Source: Cryphonectria parasitica EP155
Lineage: Eukaryota; Ascomycota; Sordariomycetes; Diaporthales; Cryphonectriaceae
Assembly: GCF_011745365.1 (NCBI RefSeq)
Contig: NW_024468912.1
Coordinates: 186,001 to 250,000, forward strand
Direction: 5' to 3'
Length of the DNA: 64,000 nucleotides
The translations under genes were made by a program, and so were the position numbers. Under the pieces are notes generated by a model, which had not been told where the DNA came from, did not search any database, and worked only from the letters and a program-made list of their open reading frames with translations. The number at the start of each line of letters is the position of its first letter. The first letter of the stretch is position 1. Of this stretch, positions 23,325 through 33,992 are shown piece by piece.

Positions 23325-23928
23325 AATGAAGTACCCTTCGCTTTTGTCCGGACCACGCGAGGTGTGCCCCAGATTCTAGATCGCCCCACGGCGTCCCCAG
23401 ACTTTTACCCCATACTTTCTTTTTCTCCGAGCTCCTCCACATGTCGTTCTCAGCTGGGGTGTATCGAATATGGTGGCATCCTACTGTGGCCATGGCAGAG
23501 CTCTGGACCTGAAATGTTGGGAAAACCACGTCCTCTCCTCACAGTATACCTTGTCAGCTTCGAGTGTATATAAAGGGACTCGTCAACTGGCGTCCCATGA
23601 TGCCTTCAAGTTGCACTCCGCTATCACATTGGGATTCATAATTCAGCTACAGCAGCTGCAATAACCGCTAGGCATCTGTCATACTACATACTTGCCAATC
23701 TTGTCTTTCGAAAGGCTCATCACTGTCTGCTTTCTTTCTACACGCTCTCGGGCCACCATTCTGGCCTCACATCGTGCCTCAATACCCCTACTTCTTCCCT
23801 CTCTTCCCCCACCTCTTCCCCTCGTACCAGAATCTTTGGGACTAGCCTTTCTCTTTTTCTTTTCTTTCTCACTTCTCCTTTCCCCAGTTGCCTGCTAAGC
23901 ACTGGACCTATTCAAATCTCTTCCCATC

Positions 23929-25635
23929 ATGTCGCCTGTCAAGGACGAGCCAGCTCGCGTCCATCAGGACCAAGATGCCATTAGGAACATGAAAGTTCAA
24001 AATACGGATGTTGAGAACCTCGTACGTGAGGCGGCTGCGGCTACGCAGGCAGAGCGTGAGATGGGCCTGTGGAACGCGCTTCATCTGTATCCCAAGGCTG
24101 TCGGCTGGTCTATCCTGCTGTCGACTGCCGTCGTTATGGAGGGCTACGATGTGGTTCTTCTCAGCCAGTTTTTCGCATATGATACCTTCAACAAGCGGTT
24201 CGGCAACCTGCAGCCGGATGGCACCTACGAGCTTACCGCCGCCTGGCAGTCCGGACTTGGGAACGGCGCCCTTGTCGGCGAGATCATGGGTTTGTTCCTC
24301 AATGGCATCATTGCGGAGCGCATCGGCTATCGCAAGACCATGATCGGCTCCCTCGTGCTGGCTATCGGTTTTATCTTCATCATCTTCTTCTCCCAGAGCC
24401 TTGTCCAACTTCTGATCGGTGAGATCCTCATGGGCATCCCGTGGGGTGTCTTCCAAACCCTGACCACCACCTACGCCGCCGAGGTCTGTCCAACCCACCT
24501 CCGTGCCTATCTGACCACCTACGTCAACCTGTGCTGGGTTATGGGCCAATTCGTTGCTTCTGGTGTGCTGCGCGCTATGCTGGATCGCACTGATGAGTGG
24601 AGCTACCGCATCCCTTGGGCCCTGCAGTGGATGTGGCCCGTCCCGCTCATCACCATGGCTCCCGAATCCCCTTGGTGGTTGGTGCGCAAGGGCCGGATCC
24701 AGGAGGCCAAAGCTTCTCTGGCGCGGCTGACGAGCCACAGCAGCGACGCAACCGCGACCACCACCACTCATCACAAGTTCAGCCTTGACGAGACCGTGTC
24801 TATGATGATTCACACCAACGAGATTGAGCGTACCGCCATGGAGGGTGTGACCTACAAGGACCTCTTCCGCGGCTCCGTTACGCGTCGTCGGACGGAAATT
24901 GTGTGCATCGTTTGGGCCATCCAGACTCTGTGCGGCTCCACTTTCATGGGCTACTCGACCTACTTCTACGAGCAAGCCGGCATGGCCGTGACAAATTCCT
25001 TCAACATGTCACTCGTGCAGTATGCTGTGGGCGCTGTCGGAACCGTCTCGTCGTGGTTCCTAATGCAGCGCTTTGGCCGGCGCAGCCTGTATCTGGGCGG
25101 GCAGATCACCATGTGTATTCTTCTCTTCGCCATCGGCTGCACGTCCTTCGCTGGCCGCAGCAACGTAGCCGCCCAATGGGCTATTGGGAGCTTGCTCCTG
25201 GTCTACACTTTTACCTACGACTGCACCGTCGGCCCTGTGTGTTACTCGCTCGTGGCGGAGCTGACGTCGACCCGCCTGCGGACTAAGTCGGTGGTCCTGG
25301 CGCGCAACATTTACAACATTGTCGGCATCGCGACCAACATCATTACCCCGCGAATGCTGAATCCTACCGCCTGGAACTGGGGAGCCAAGTCGGCATTTTT
25401 CTGGGCCGGCTCGTGTCTGCTTTGTGCCGTCTGGACCTTTTTCCGCCTGCCCGAGCCCAAGGACCGCACCATCGCCGAGCTAGACATCCTGTTTGAGCAG
25501 CATGTCTCGGCGCGCAAGTTCCATAGCACTGAGGTGGCCAGCTTTGTGAGCGACCTGGATCATATCGCGGCGTCGAAAAAAAGGGCGGTCATGACACACG
25601 TGGAGGATTGCACGGCGGATGAGGACAAGTTCTGA
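23929..25635 (+). CDS. malP: MFS sugar transporter, maltose-permease type
   Basis: Intronless 568-residue 12-helix transporter of the sugar porter family. Signature positions are visible: RIGYRK between helices 2 and 3, PESPWWLVRKGR after helix 6, QRFGRRSLYLGG between helices 8 and 9, and the final RLPEPKDRT. The N-terminus is long and hydrophilic, with YPKAVGWSILLSTAVVMEGYD leading into helix 1 as in fungal alpha-glucoside (maltose) permeases. It acts at the plasma membrane as a sugar/proton symporter. Pairing with a cytosolic maltase and a regulator supports maltose or another alpha-glucoside as substrate. The symbol is by analogy with Aspergillus malP. A 355-codon frame antisense to it is a shadow. 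Confidence 0.9.
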   Translation: MSPVKDEPARVHQDQDAIRNMKVQNTDVENLVREAAAATQAEREMGLWNALHLYPKAVGWSILLSTAVVMEGYDVVLLSQFFAYDTFNKRFGNLQPDGTYELTAAWQSGLGNGALVGEIMGLFLNGIIAERIGYRKTMIGSLVLAIGFIFIIFFSQSLVQLLIGEILMGIPWGVFQTLTTTYAAEVCPTHLRAYLTTYVNLCWVMGQFVASGVLRAMLDRTDEWSYRIPWALQWMWPVPLITMAPESPWWLVRKGRIQEAKASLARLTSHSSDATATTTTHHKFSLDETVSMMIHTNEIERTAMEGVTYKDLFRGSVTRRRTEIVCIVWAIQTLCGSTFMGYSTYFYEQAGMAVTNSFNMSLVQYAVGAVGTVSSWFLMQRFGRRSLYLGGQITMCILLFAIGCTSFAGRSNVAAQWAIGSLLLVYTFTYDCTVGPVCYSLVAELTSTRLRTKSVVLARNIYNIVGIATNIITPRMLNPTAWNWGAKSAFFWAGSCLLCAVWTFFRLPEPKDRTIAELDILFEQHVSARKFHSTEVASFVSDLDHIAASKKRAVMTHVEDCTADEDKF

Positions 25636-26376
25636 CCCAATAAAATCAAGACCACGCAAGAGACAGAGAGTTGAGACTGCGGGTGTAATCTTATGTTGTA
25701 TGTCTTTTAAAGCCGGGGCGTCGTAAGAGCAGTGAAGTTAGCGTATAGAAAAAAAAGGGGAAACAGCAATGTTGAGGGCGAGGCATCAGAACACTTCCAG
25801 GCCCCTTACTTGTAGCAAAAAATCCGAGTCTCTGGACCTGATTTTAACCTCGAGCGACAGTGAACGCTTGTGCGATATCGCGCAGCCGCCAGAATGGAGC
25901 ATGATAAGTAGCAAATGTTCAGTAATGTGTCTAGATAACGTCGCCACATGCGCACCTCCCGCAAATCAATGGTAAAACTTTTTTTTTGATGATCTTGTTG
26001 AGACCACGTCCTCGAATGCGAACTGACTTTGAGAAAACTTGCTGCAAACTTTGATTGTAGACCCTGTTGAGTGCTCCTTCCTGTCTTACCCATAGTGTCT
26101 CGTCCTTTCTTCATCTTGCACTCTAGTGTCTCGTTTCTTCCAGCTGGAAGGCGCTACTGCCCCGCGCTGCTGCCCCACGCTGCTGGTAGTGCATATTTGG
26201 TCCCCGCCAATGCAGTTTCCCACCCAACCCACATCCATCCAACCTCCCACTGCAAGCGCACATGCAGTCATCTTTTCCACCCCAATCTGAGACTGTTTCT
26301 TCCTTGCGCCACTCATCTCTGCTCCCACCGCTTACAAACCCACCACAACAATCCATATTGACAAGTCAAATTATGC
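25636..26376. other. Intergenic: permease 3' flank and regulator promoter
   Basis: 740 bp between tandem genes. The last 300 bp before the regulator are CT/CA-rich, as in fungal promoters. No copy of the TTGTCGGWCCGA element was seen here. An ATG at 26373 overlaps the regulator start out of frame. Confidence 0.5.
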
Positions 26377-28017
26377 ATGGAGAAGAGGGCCTCTCGAGCC
26401 TGCACAGCATGTCGGCTACGCAAAGTCAAGTGCAACGGCCAGCAGCCTTGCGCGCAGTGTGATCACCTCAATGTCGCTTGCGCATACTCAACCCCCACCG
26501 AGAGGCATGGCCGGCGTGTACGCGGGCGCCTGATCTCGCAGCTGAGGTCCAGCCAGCAGCAGCAAGAAAAGGCGACTCGCCCCGTCGCCATCGCGAGTCT
26601 CGATGAAATATTTGTGCCTGCAGGAGGAGGTGGGGGAGGCAGAGAACTAGGGGGGGAAGAAATCCAAGCACAGTCTCCAGGAAGGGTCGGCGTGAGTGCG
26701 ACCCCGCCTGCTGCTTCTGCTGCTCCTCCACTGGCCCTCCCATTTTCTTCCCTTCCATTGGATGAGGTCTACTTCACGGGCCTCATCCCGTCCTACGAGA
26801 GGTTCGCATATCCTGTCAACCCCATCATGACAAGTGCCGAGATCCTTGAGTCCATCCACCTTATGCGTGAAGATCGGACACATGCCGCCTTCGTGTACGC
26901 CTTTGCTGCCGTCACCGTCAACCTGACTGAGGTGTCATGGACGCTGCATGGCGACGTCTCGGCTCGCATGCAGGACCTAGGTGCCCGCAGCCTCGCAGCG
27001 ATGCACGAAGAACCCCCTATTGGAATCAGCTCCGCGCCCACGACCTCTGTACGCCGTATCATGACCTGCGTCTTCCTCGAAATGTGCGCCATGGCCTGCA
27101 AGCAACACGAACGGGCATCCCTGCTCCTACAAGAAGCCATATCGTGCATCCACCTGCTCCGCATCGACAGACTCAAACCAGAGCTCAATGCAGCGCCCAC
27201 GTCTCCCTCCTCTCCCGGCGGCGAGGTCGCTCGGCCAGAGCTAGCGCGCCTCCAGCGTATGTATTGGGAGGCCTTTGTGCACGAGCGCTTCCTTACCGTC
27301 GTCAGCGGCTACCCGTCGACTATGCCGCCCCTGCGCACGGGATTGCCCTATGCCGATCCGACCATCCCGGCTCACATCCACGTGGGCTTCACCCGTATTA
27401 TCCGCCTCTTCACCATACTGGACGACGAGTTCCTCTCGTACTGGACGAGCCAGGACCTCCCTGAAGGTGAGCGGCCCCCGATGGCCGCACAGTACATCGA
27501 GCGCAAGCATACCCAGCTGGACGATGACGAGACAGACGCCGCCACCGACCACGCGGGCGAGGCGTGCGGTTTGACGGAGCTGCAGCGTGCAGACCTGTTT
27601 GTGACGCGCATGTGGCAGCGGGTGCTGGTCTGGCAGCTTGGCATGTCTAGGTGCCTGCTCTCGAGCGTGCCGCCCGCCTCGTCACATGAGGCCATGTCTC
27701 TGGTCTTTCCCGCCCGCCGGCTCGGCGCTCAGCTTCGGTCACTCGTCACCCAGCTCGACCCAATCACCTCCATTGGCATGCATGGCACCGGCATCCTGCA
27801 GAAGCTCTTCGAGATCACAAACACCATCGCTGATGTACTAGCCCTGGTCCCAGATGCCACCCACCCCGGCAGCGGCCAGACTGTCGACGACTTCATTTTC
27901 CTCGCCCGACTCCTCTTCTCATTTGACCGCATCGATAAGGTCCAGAAGGATATCTTGAGGATGAAGATCCAGAGTATGGGCGATACCTTCTCGAGTATTC
28001 ACATCGAGGGTATGTAG
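26377..28017 (+). CDS. malR: Zn2Cys6 transcription factor, AmyR/MalR-like
   Basis: Intronless 546-residue binuclear zinc cluster activator. The zinc motif is at residues 9-36: six cysteines with spacing C-x2-C-x6-C-x5-C-x2-C-x6-C (ACTACRLRKVKC, then CAQCDHLNVAC), followed by a basic linker (ERHGRRVRGR) and a glutamine-rich stretch. A middle-homology region follows, with LDEVYFTGLIPSYERFAYPVNPIMTSAEI (read in two parts), a block seen in MAL-activator/AmyR relatives. The position beside maltase and permease supports a MalR role, controlling those two genes in response to maltose. The three palindromic CGGWCCG sites in the shared promoter are candidate targets. The symbol is by analogy; AmyR paralogy cannot be excluded. 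Confidence 0.88.
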   Translation: MEKRASRACTACRLRKVKCNGQQPCAQCDHLNVACAYSTPTERHGRRVRGRLISQLRSSQQQQEKATRPVAIASLDEIFVPAGGGGGGRELGGEEIQAQSPGRVGVSATPPAASAAPPLALPFSSLPLDEVYFTGLIPSYERFAYPVNPIMTSAEILESIHLMREDRTHAAFVYAFAAVTVNLTEVSWTLHGDVSARMQDLGARSLAAMHEEPPIGISSAPTTSVRRIMTCVFLEMCAMACKQHERASLLLQEAISCIHLLRIDRLKPELNAAPTSPSSPGGEVARPELARLQRMYWEAFVHERFLTVVSGYPSTMPPLRTGLPYADPTIPAHIHVGFTRIIRLFTILDDEFLSYWTSQDLPEGERPPMAAQYIERKHTQLDDDETDAATDHAGEACGLTELQRADLFVTRMWQRVLVWQLGMSRCLLSSVPPASSHEAMSLVFPARRLGAQLRSLVTQLDPITSIGMHGTGILQKLFEITNTIADVLALVPDATHPGSGQTVDDFIFLARLLFSFDRIDKVQKDILRMKIQSMGDTFSSIHIEGM

Positions 28018-28794
28018 CGTTCTGTCTGGATCAAAATTTTGGACCGGGATAAGCTTTATATGAAGTTACAACGTGAACGTATTTCACAGGCCTCTGATTC
28101 CTTCCTTTCAATGCGGTAACCTTTCTATCAACACATTGAGATTGATGTTGTGAGTTGTGAGGCGTGGTTCTGCTCGAACAATGCAGCACATATATAGAAG
28201 GACGCGATAGAGAAAAAAAGAAGAAGAAGAAGAAGAAGTAAAACAGGGGGGGGGGCCTTCACTACCACATAAATTCCGCCACTTTGACCTCTCGAAAAAC
28301 ATCAGCACTGTATAATGAGCACAGCTGTGCGTTCAGTGGCCAGGAAAGTCGTGTATCAGCAATGTCGCGGCAATCTCTGCAGTTTCCATGGCCGAAGTTG
28401 GGCGTTCATGAGTTACTGAGTATAGAAAGTCCACAAACCACTAGCAATGAGCCTGCATGGTGATTATTAGGTCCATGACAATAGTTCCATCACATACTCG
28501 TATTTGGTAGCTACATTACGAAATGTATCCGGCCGTATATATCTAGCTCTTCAGACTAGTCCCCACGGTCCTCGTTGTTATTCTTGTCAATTGAGGCAAC
28601 ATGCATGCGCAGCACATCGTGACTCCATAGCACATGTCTGCACACACGAGGCAATACCCAAGGGAAGAATTAATGGACAGCCTAGGATATCCAACAAGTT
28701 GCTTTCGCAATAAAGGGGCCAGATGTTCAAAATGCATAATCATATGCGTGCGACCGGCTTGCAACCATCAATGCGCTCTTTTTTCCGAATGCAA
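28018..28794. other. Intergenic with AAG repeat and G run
   Basis: 780 bp between convergent genes. A short (AAG)n tract lies at 28219-28238, followed by a run of ten G at 28246-28255. No gene seen. Confidence 0.6.
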
Positions 28795-29755
28795 TTAGTA
28801 ATATTCCACACCCATTTCTATAACCGCCTCAGCCACTTTCACTCTCCAGGCTTGTTGCTGCAAGTAAATTAGTTGCACAGTCGAGATTTCAAACTACGAC
28901 AGGGACTCACTTCTGCTCTAGCCCAAAGAGCAACTCTAGCTCCTGGTCCCAAGGCGTCCAGAAAACCTTCCCCACTGCCAGCAGCCATTGGCTCTTGAGT
29001 CTGGATATGTATTCCGGCCCTCCAGTCGACGCGATAATCATGCCATTCGCGACGAGCAGTAACTGAAAGAACGAGTTCTTAGTTAGCCAGTCGCACATGA
29101 CAAAATATGGCGGGATCAATGCATATGCTCAATGTGAGTACCGAAGCTTTCAAGCCCATGCTGGATGCGATAAGGCCATCGCAGCTCGAATTCACTTACT
29201 ATTATGGTGCACTTTCCAACTTGACCTTCCATCTCGCTCAACAATCGCCCAACCTCGCTCACGGAGTTCTTGTCTCGCATCTGTCGGGCTGCGGAATGTA
29301 TGCGCTAGCGCCAACTCGAGGGGCTCTTCTACTACAACCTCGGCCGTGTGGTCGGCCACGGGATGTAGTATGCTGACTTCGAACCATGTGTGGCTGTTTT
29401 CATATGTTCCGTCCCCCCCAAAGCTGGCCCAGCCCTGATCAGCCGCACGCATTTGAATGGTGATCCACGAAACGTGGTGGCAAGCCGCGGGTAGCGGTTG
29501 TGTCGTCAGGTAGAGACCCGCAACTGAGGCTATCGGCCCGGGCTCCCAGAAATCATTAGCCTCATATTGTAGAACCTCCACGCGACGGTCCGTGATGCGG
29601 GTCTGGTAGGCTGCGAAAGACAAGATCAAGAGTGCGAGCTCCTCCGGCAGTTGGTGAGGAAAGACAGGAAGCCTCAACCCGCGGAGAATGGATTTGGCGA
29701 TGAGTACATCTTGAAATGTTGGATTAAAATCGGTCCGTGTCAATTGCAGAGACAT
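28795..29755 (-). CDS. Conserved-looking fungal protein, function unknown
   Basis: 256 residues in three exons (29755-29200, 29062-28911 and 28857-28795; donors GTAAGT and GTGAGT). The start is the ATG at 29755. The spliced frame gives HNITARREWHDYRVDWRAGI, then DALGPGARVALWARAEQQ and AWRVKVAEAVIEMGVEYY. These have the W-rich pattern and PGxxVxLWARA block of an uncharacterised fungal family in which tryptophans, an aromatic QMRAADQGWASFGGDGTYE segment and a C-terminal AxVE segment recur. An N-terminal LPEELALLILSFAAYQTR resembles an F-box-like or helical region. I cannot assign a function. It separates the MAL genes from the second biosynthetic cluster and need not belong to either. Confidence 0.65.
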
Positions 29756-30696
29756 GGTCAATATCTTTCCTCAGCTAGGCGCCCGTTCGTCGCTTGACTT
29801 GCGATAAGGGGATAGTAAAAGAATGAGGTGTGGTACGTGTTACATGCCATTTAGGATGTGATGCAGTAAGTTCTTAATTAGGCTTTCATGGAGAACCCCG
29901 CAAACGTGACGTAAAGGGGCGTGCTTATTCGCATGCGTCGCTAAATGCGCTTACTGACGGCGCTTATGTGCGGGTACATAAGTGAAGTATCTTGCATTCC
30001 GTTCTTGGAAAGCCGAGAGTCAATTGTTCAAGTATTCTGTTACGCAAGAATTATTTGAAGCGTTACCGAACATGAGATGGTTACCTGCAAGATTAATTAC
30101 CAGATTGATTCTCGGCACTCTGTTACATGTATCACGCTCACTAGTCCCCCATTCCGGTTTAAGTACTCAGCGGTGCATCACGCTCAGCAGTAGAACTATT
30201 CGTCAAACTTCAGATGGGAAGAATAGTGTGAAGGTAAGGGCAAAGGCAGGGGGGAGACAGGGGTTGGAGTGAAACTACTAGTCAGAAAGGCACGTTATCA
30301 CCTGATGACAAAGGAAGGGGGCGAGTATGTCGGTATTAAGATGCTCTGAATGGTGTGGCTTTTGGGGTGTGAGCGCTTTCCGACTCACCTGACTCCACTT
30401 CTGGATGAATGCAATTGATGTGGTGATGAAGCTGATATTATGAATGGAAAATGGCCGAATCTAGAAAAGCAAAAAGGTTATGAGGAAGAAAAAAAAAATC
30501 GCATCTTGTTCTATGTATTATGAATATTTCAGCAGTGAGATTGTGTTGAGGGATAGATGACTTGCTATACATGCTATAATAGATAATATATACAGTGAAC
30601 GGAGAATATTGTCTTTTCCCCTAACTCTTTCGGTTTGTTATTATAAAAAGCAAGAGATATGACGGCAGCTGGTTCGACTTGAGCCTCTTTCTTCTG
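29756..30696. other. Intergenic, no gene seen
   Basis: 940 bp between the start of the unknown gene and the 3' end of the FAD oxidase, AT-rich near 30480-30600. No convincing feature. Confidence 0.5.
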
Positions 30697-32570
30697 TTAA
30701 TCAGCGCTGCAAAGGCGACCGCTACCATCCACAGTCCAATACTCGCTACCCACAGCAAGCCAAGCATAGAGAAGATGGTCAGGGTCGTACTGGTTCTTGA
30801 TGTCGAGCAGGCGGTCGTAGTTGACACCGTAGAGTTCGTTCTTCCAGCCCGTGGGTCCACCCTTCCACTGCGCATCGACTTCGTTCAGATACGTTCCGGC
30901 GCCCAACGTGGCGTTCTCGAGACCCGGCATCAAAGTGTTGGCCATCAAAGTCTTTCGAGCCTGCATCTCGGACCACTCCACATCCCATTCCCATTGGCTC
31001 GCGATGTTGCAGGTAGCCACGGAACTGCGCCACTGGGGAAGGACAGCATTGTCGTAATGCTCACTGTCCGCGACGTTGAGGGCATGACAGCCAACGATCC
31101 AGTACTCAGCATCGGTGTAAGCCTTCATGGCTGCCACAATTTCCTTATTCTGAGTGGCATCGAGCACTCCCGCACGCGGGATCAGACGCGAGGCAAGTTG
31201 GATGTTTGCAGGGCCAGCCTCGGTGATTCCGATACCGAACCACTCATTGTAATAATCGAGGTAGTTGGACGCATAAATTGGCGTGAAATCGTAGCTAACA
31301 TTTCTGGCGTTGAGAGCGTCGAAGTAAGGTTGCATGACTTGGGCGACCTCCGTTTCGTTCTTATCTGGAATAGTGAGGGCAATGGTTGAAAACCCTTCAG
31401 TGCTGATTGCGAAGTCGAAAGTGTTGGGACCAGCGTCGACGAATTGTGGCAACCATGCCCACAAGTCCTCGATGGCTTCCCAGAAATTCTCTTCGGTCGA
31501 ATTGAAGCTCAAGGATCCACTGCCAATGGGGCCATCCTCGAATATCTTGGTAGTCATGCTGAGTACAACGCCAAAAGTTCCGGCGCCGCCACCGGTGAGG
31601 GCCCAGTACAGGTCAGTATTGTTAAAAGGCGTTGCGATGAGATGCTCGCCATCGACAGTGACGACCTCCCACTCAAGAACTGCATCTGCAGCCATTCCAT
31701 AGAGACCGTTTAGAAGGGAATGGCCACCTCCTGAGGTATAACCACCGGCAAGCCCGACTGTCTGGCACTCCCCTCCAAGCACTCGATAGCCAGCGGCAGC
31801 GACCGCCGGATAGACATATGCTCCAACCACACCAGCACCGAGCTTGACGGCAGGCCCGGTATAGTTGCCGTTGGTGTACGATTCGATGATGTCGGTCGTA
31901 TTCAAGTAGTGTGTCCACAGGGCGAGGCCACCCTTGCCAGTGGACTTGCCAGTGAAGCTAGGTTCCTAGTTAGCTAACGCCCATTGCTAGTCAGGCAGTT
32001 TCATTGTGAAGGATGCATACTCATGACCGGTGTTTTTGATCACCAACCGGACGTTGTTCTCTTTTGCGAAATTGAGACCCGCTACCACGTCGTCCACGCC
32101 AGTGACGTTGATCGAATAGCTGACGTAGTTGCCCAGCTCGCATGTCACGGACTTAGAGGTGAAAGGATCGCAGCTTTGATTCTGGAAGTAGGGGTTCATG
32201 ACCTCAGCTGGGTGTTCGATGCTGGCACAAAATGCATGTAAGCGACGCGTCAAGAACAATGGATGACGAAAATAGATTGCAGGGGCAGAGAAACGTACAA
32301 AACTATGTCCTGCAGCCATTCCGCCTGCACTGCTGCACACTCAGATGTCGAGTAAGTGTCATTCATAACAAGCGTGCCAAGGTAATTTGCATGACACACA
32401 GAAGGGAGTGGAACAGTCGCAATAAGACGGCCGCCCACTGTTTCGTTGAGGCTTTGCCATGTCGAGGTCGAAGGCCAGTCGGGATCGCCTGGTATGACCC
32501 TACAGGAAGCATCTGCAGAGACCAGGCCGAGGAATAAAGAAGTAAGGAGGGATCTAGTAAAGACTGCCAT
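30697..32570 (-). CDS. FAD-linked oxidoreductase, berberine-bridge-enzyme type
   Basis: 577-residue secretory-pathway flavoprotein in three exons (32570-32299, 32221-32021 and 31957-30697). It opens with a signal peptide, MAVFTRSLLTSLFLGLVSA. Splicing 32222-32298 gives IEHPAEVMNPYFQNQSCDPF. Splicing 31958-32020 creates NTGHDFTGKSTGKGGLALWT, with the His for covalent FAD attachment, a motif hidden in the genomic frames. The later GGECQTVGLAGGYTSGGGHS has a Cys at the position used for a second covalent bond in bicovalent members (about residue 222). The C-terminal BBE segment ends VGSEYWTVDGSGRLC. Such enzymes oxidise alcohols or drive cyclisations; Sol5 in solanapyrone biosynthesis is a Diels-Alderase of this class. 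Its position at one end of the PKS cluster suggests a tailoring or cyclising role. Confidence 0.9.
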
Positions 32571-33992
32571 GGTCAACAAAAATCGCTGACTGAAGCGAAA
32601 CGCCGATAAAGACAGGGTACGATCAGATAAGCGTGAGGAAAGATCCACAAGAAAAGACTGCATTTGTGATGTACGTGTATATATATGTTGATTTGACAAC
32701 GTCGTAAGTGTATCGGGAAATAACCAATGATTCATCCCTTGTCTGACGATATCTCAGGCTACTGGATTCCGATGGCTCGGCAGCCTCGCATGCGCCACAA
32801 GATCTCACGATGTGGCCAAGATGCTCCAGTTAAAACAGCGATGCCGTTGACCCGAGTCAAGCCCGATTTTCAGCTCTTGTGTATTTGTTTTGAGAAATTA
32901 GGCTCCGTTTTGCTTCCTACAGATTCCTGAAGGATTACTCCGCTCAAGTAAGGAGGTGGGAGATGAGTCTGTGTCAATCTAGCAATATGTATTTTCCCAC
33001 AAGCATAATGGTGCGTGACTTTCCCGATCCTTTATGCAGCTCTAGATAGGGGGTTTGTTAGTAGGCTTTGATGGTGGCAATCGCTTATGATCTACAGGGC
33101 TGCATAGAAAGCAGGGAAGGTATGCAGCCTTTTTGTGGGACTCTTGCTATAAATCACGCATGTCGTGCTATACCCCAGCTCGAGTTACAGCATTGCTCCG
33201 TGGCTTGAAGGGTAACAATGACCTTTCATGCCCTTAAAAACTTAATTCCAAATTCTTCACGGGAAATTCATACAGCTACACTAATAGTTGATTGGCGAAT
33301 GAAAGGGGGGAGGAATGTTACAATGCGTAAGATGTGGTAAGGCACCATCCCCCAGGCTCCTACCGATGTTCGTAGTTCCCCATGTGCTTCTCATCATTGC
33401 GGCGTTGTGCCTATTTATGACAGTGTTGCTGCTCAAGTTCTTGCTGTACTCGAACAGGTATTCGGGGAAGTGGCACGATCCGACCGTGAATCTCTTGCTC
33501 AAAGTTGCAGTTGAGAACAACGTGTGTGCCGCCGGAGTAGCCGAAAATTACCGATTGGCTCAACGGACCTCGTCGTAAGATCTCTCTTCCTCTTCGGGAA
33601 TTTTGACAAGCGCCACGGCCGTCCACGTCAGTGGAATTAGCAATTGACTGCCAGTGTATGAACGAGATGGTCGAGACGGACAGATTTTACATCAATACTC
33701 AGTAACTTGAGACCGGCGAGTAGTTCTAGGGTTGTAATTGGTCGACTGATATCGAACCATCTGCCTCGAACCACGATGAATATGGCCGAATGACTTGATT
33801 CTAAGCCCTTGCTGGATAGCCGTGTATAGATTTTCTCGATTCAAGATTGTAATGAATAACACGATCCTTCTCATGATTCCAAAGGCTTTGGAAGGAAGGA
33901 AACACTTGTTTAAACGAAGGGATGCCTCCGCATCATCAGGTCAACACAATCGCTTGATCTCCATCCTCTTCCTAGATGCATAGTCTGTGATT
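32571..33992. promoter_or_regulatory. Divergent intergenic region between FAD oxidase and CYP505 fusion
   Basis: 1.42 kb between two divergently transcribed cluster genes, so both promoters lie here. Short frames (for example 33315-33578) lack family resemblance. No repeated regulator motif was recognised. Confidence 0.5.

Larger units (their letters stand above)
22356..23928. promoter_or_regulatory. Bidirectional promoter of the MAL-type gene pair
   Basis: 1.57 kb between divergent maltase and permease starts. It contains three copies of a composite element, CATTGG-N4-TTGTCGGWCCGA (listed separately). It also holds a tandem duplication of CCAGGCACGTG at 23132-23153 giving two E-boxes, another CACGTG at 23104-23109, and CT-rich tracts near 22600-22670 and 23700-23890 close to the two starts. 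A related but different TTGTCCGGACCA lies at about 23344. CT-rich leaders are usual in fungal promoters. Regulation by the adjacent Zn2Cys6 protein is inference. Confidence 0.7.

Noticed and set aside
23908..24975. 355-codon frame (-)
   Set aside because: Antisense shadow of the GC-rich permease coding sequence; composition mirrors the codon bias of the real gene.
30679..31389. 236-codon frame (+)
   Set aside because: Antisense shadow of the FAD oxidase third exon.
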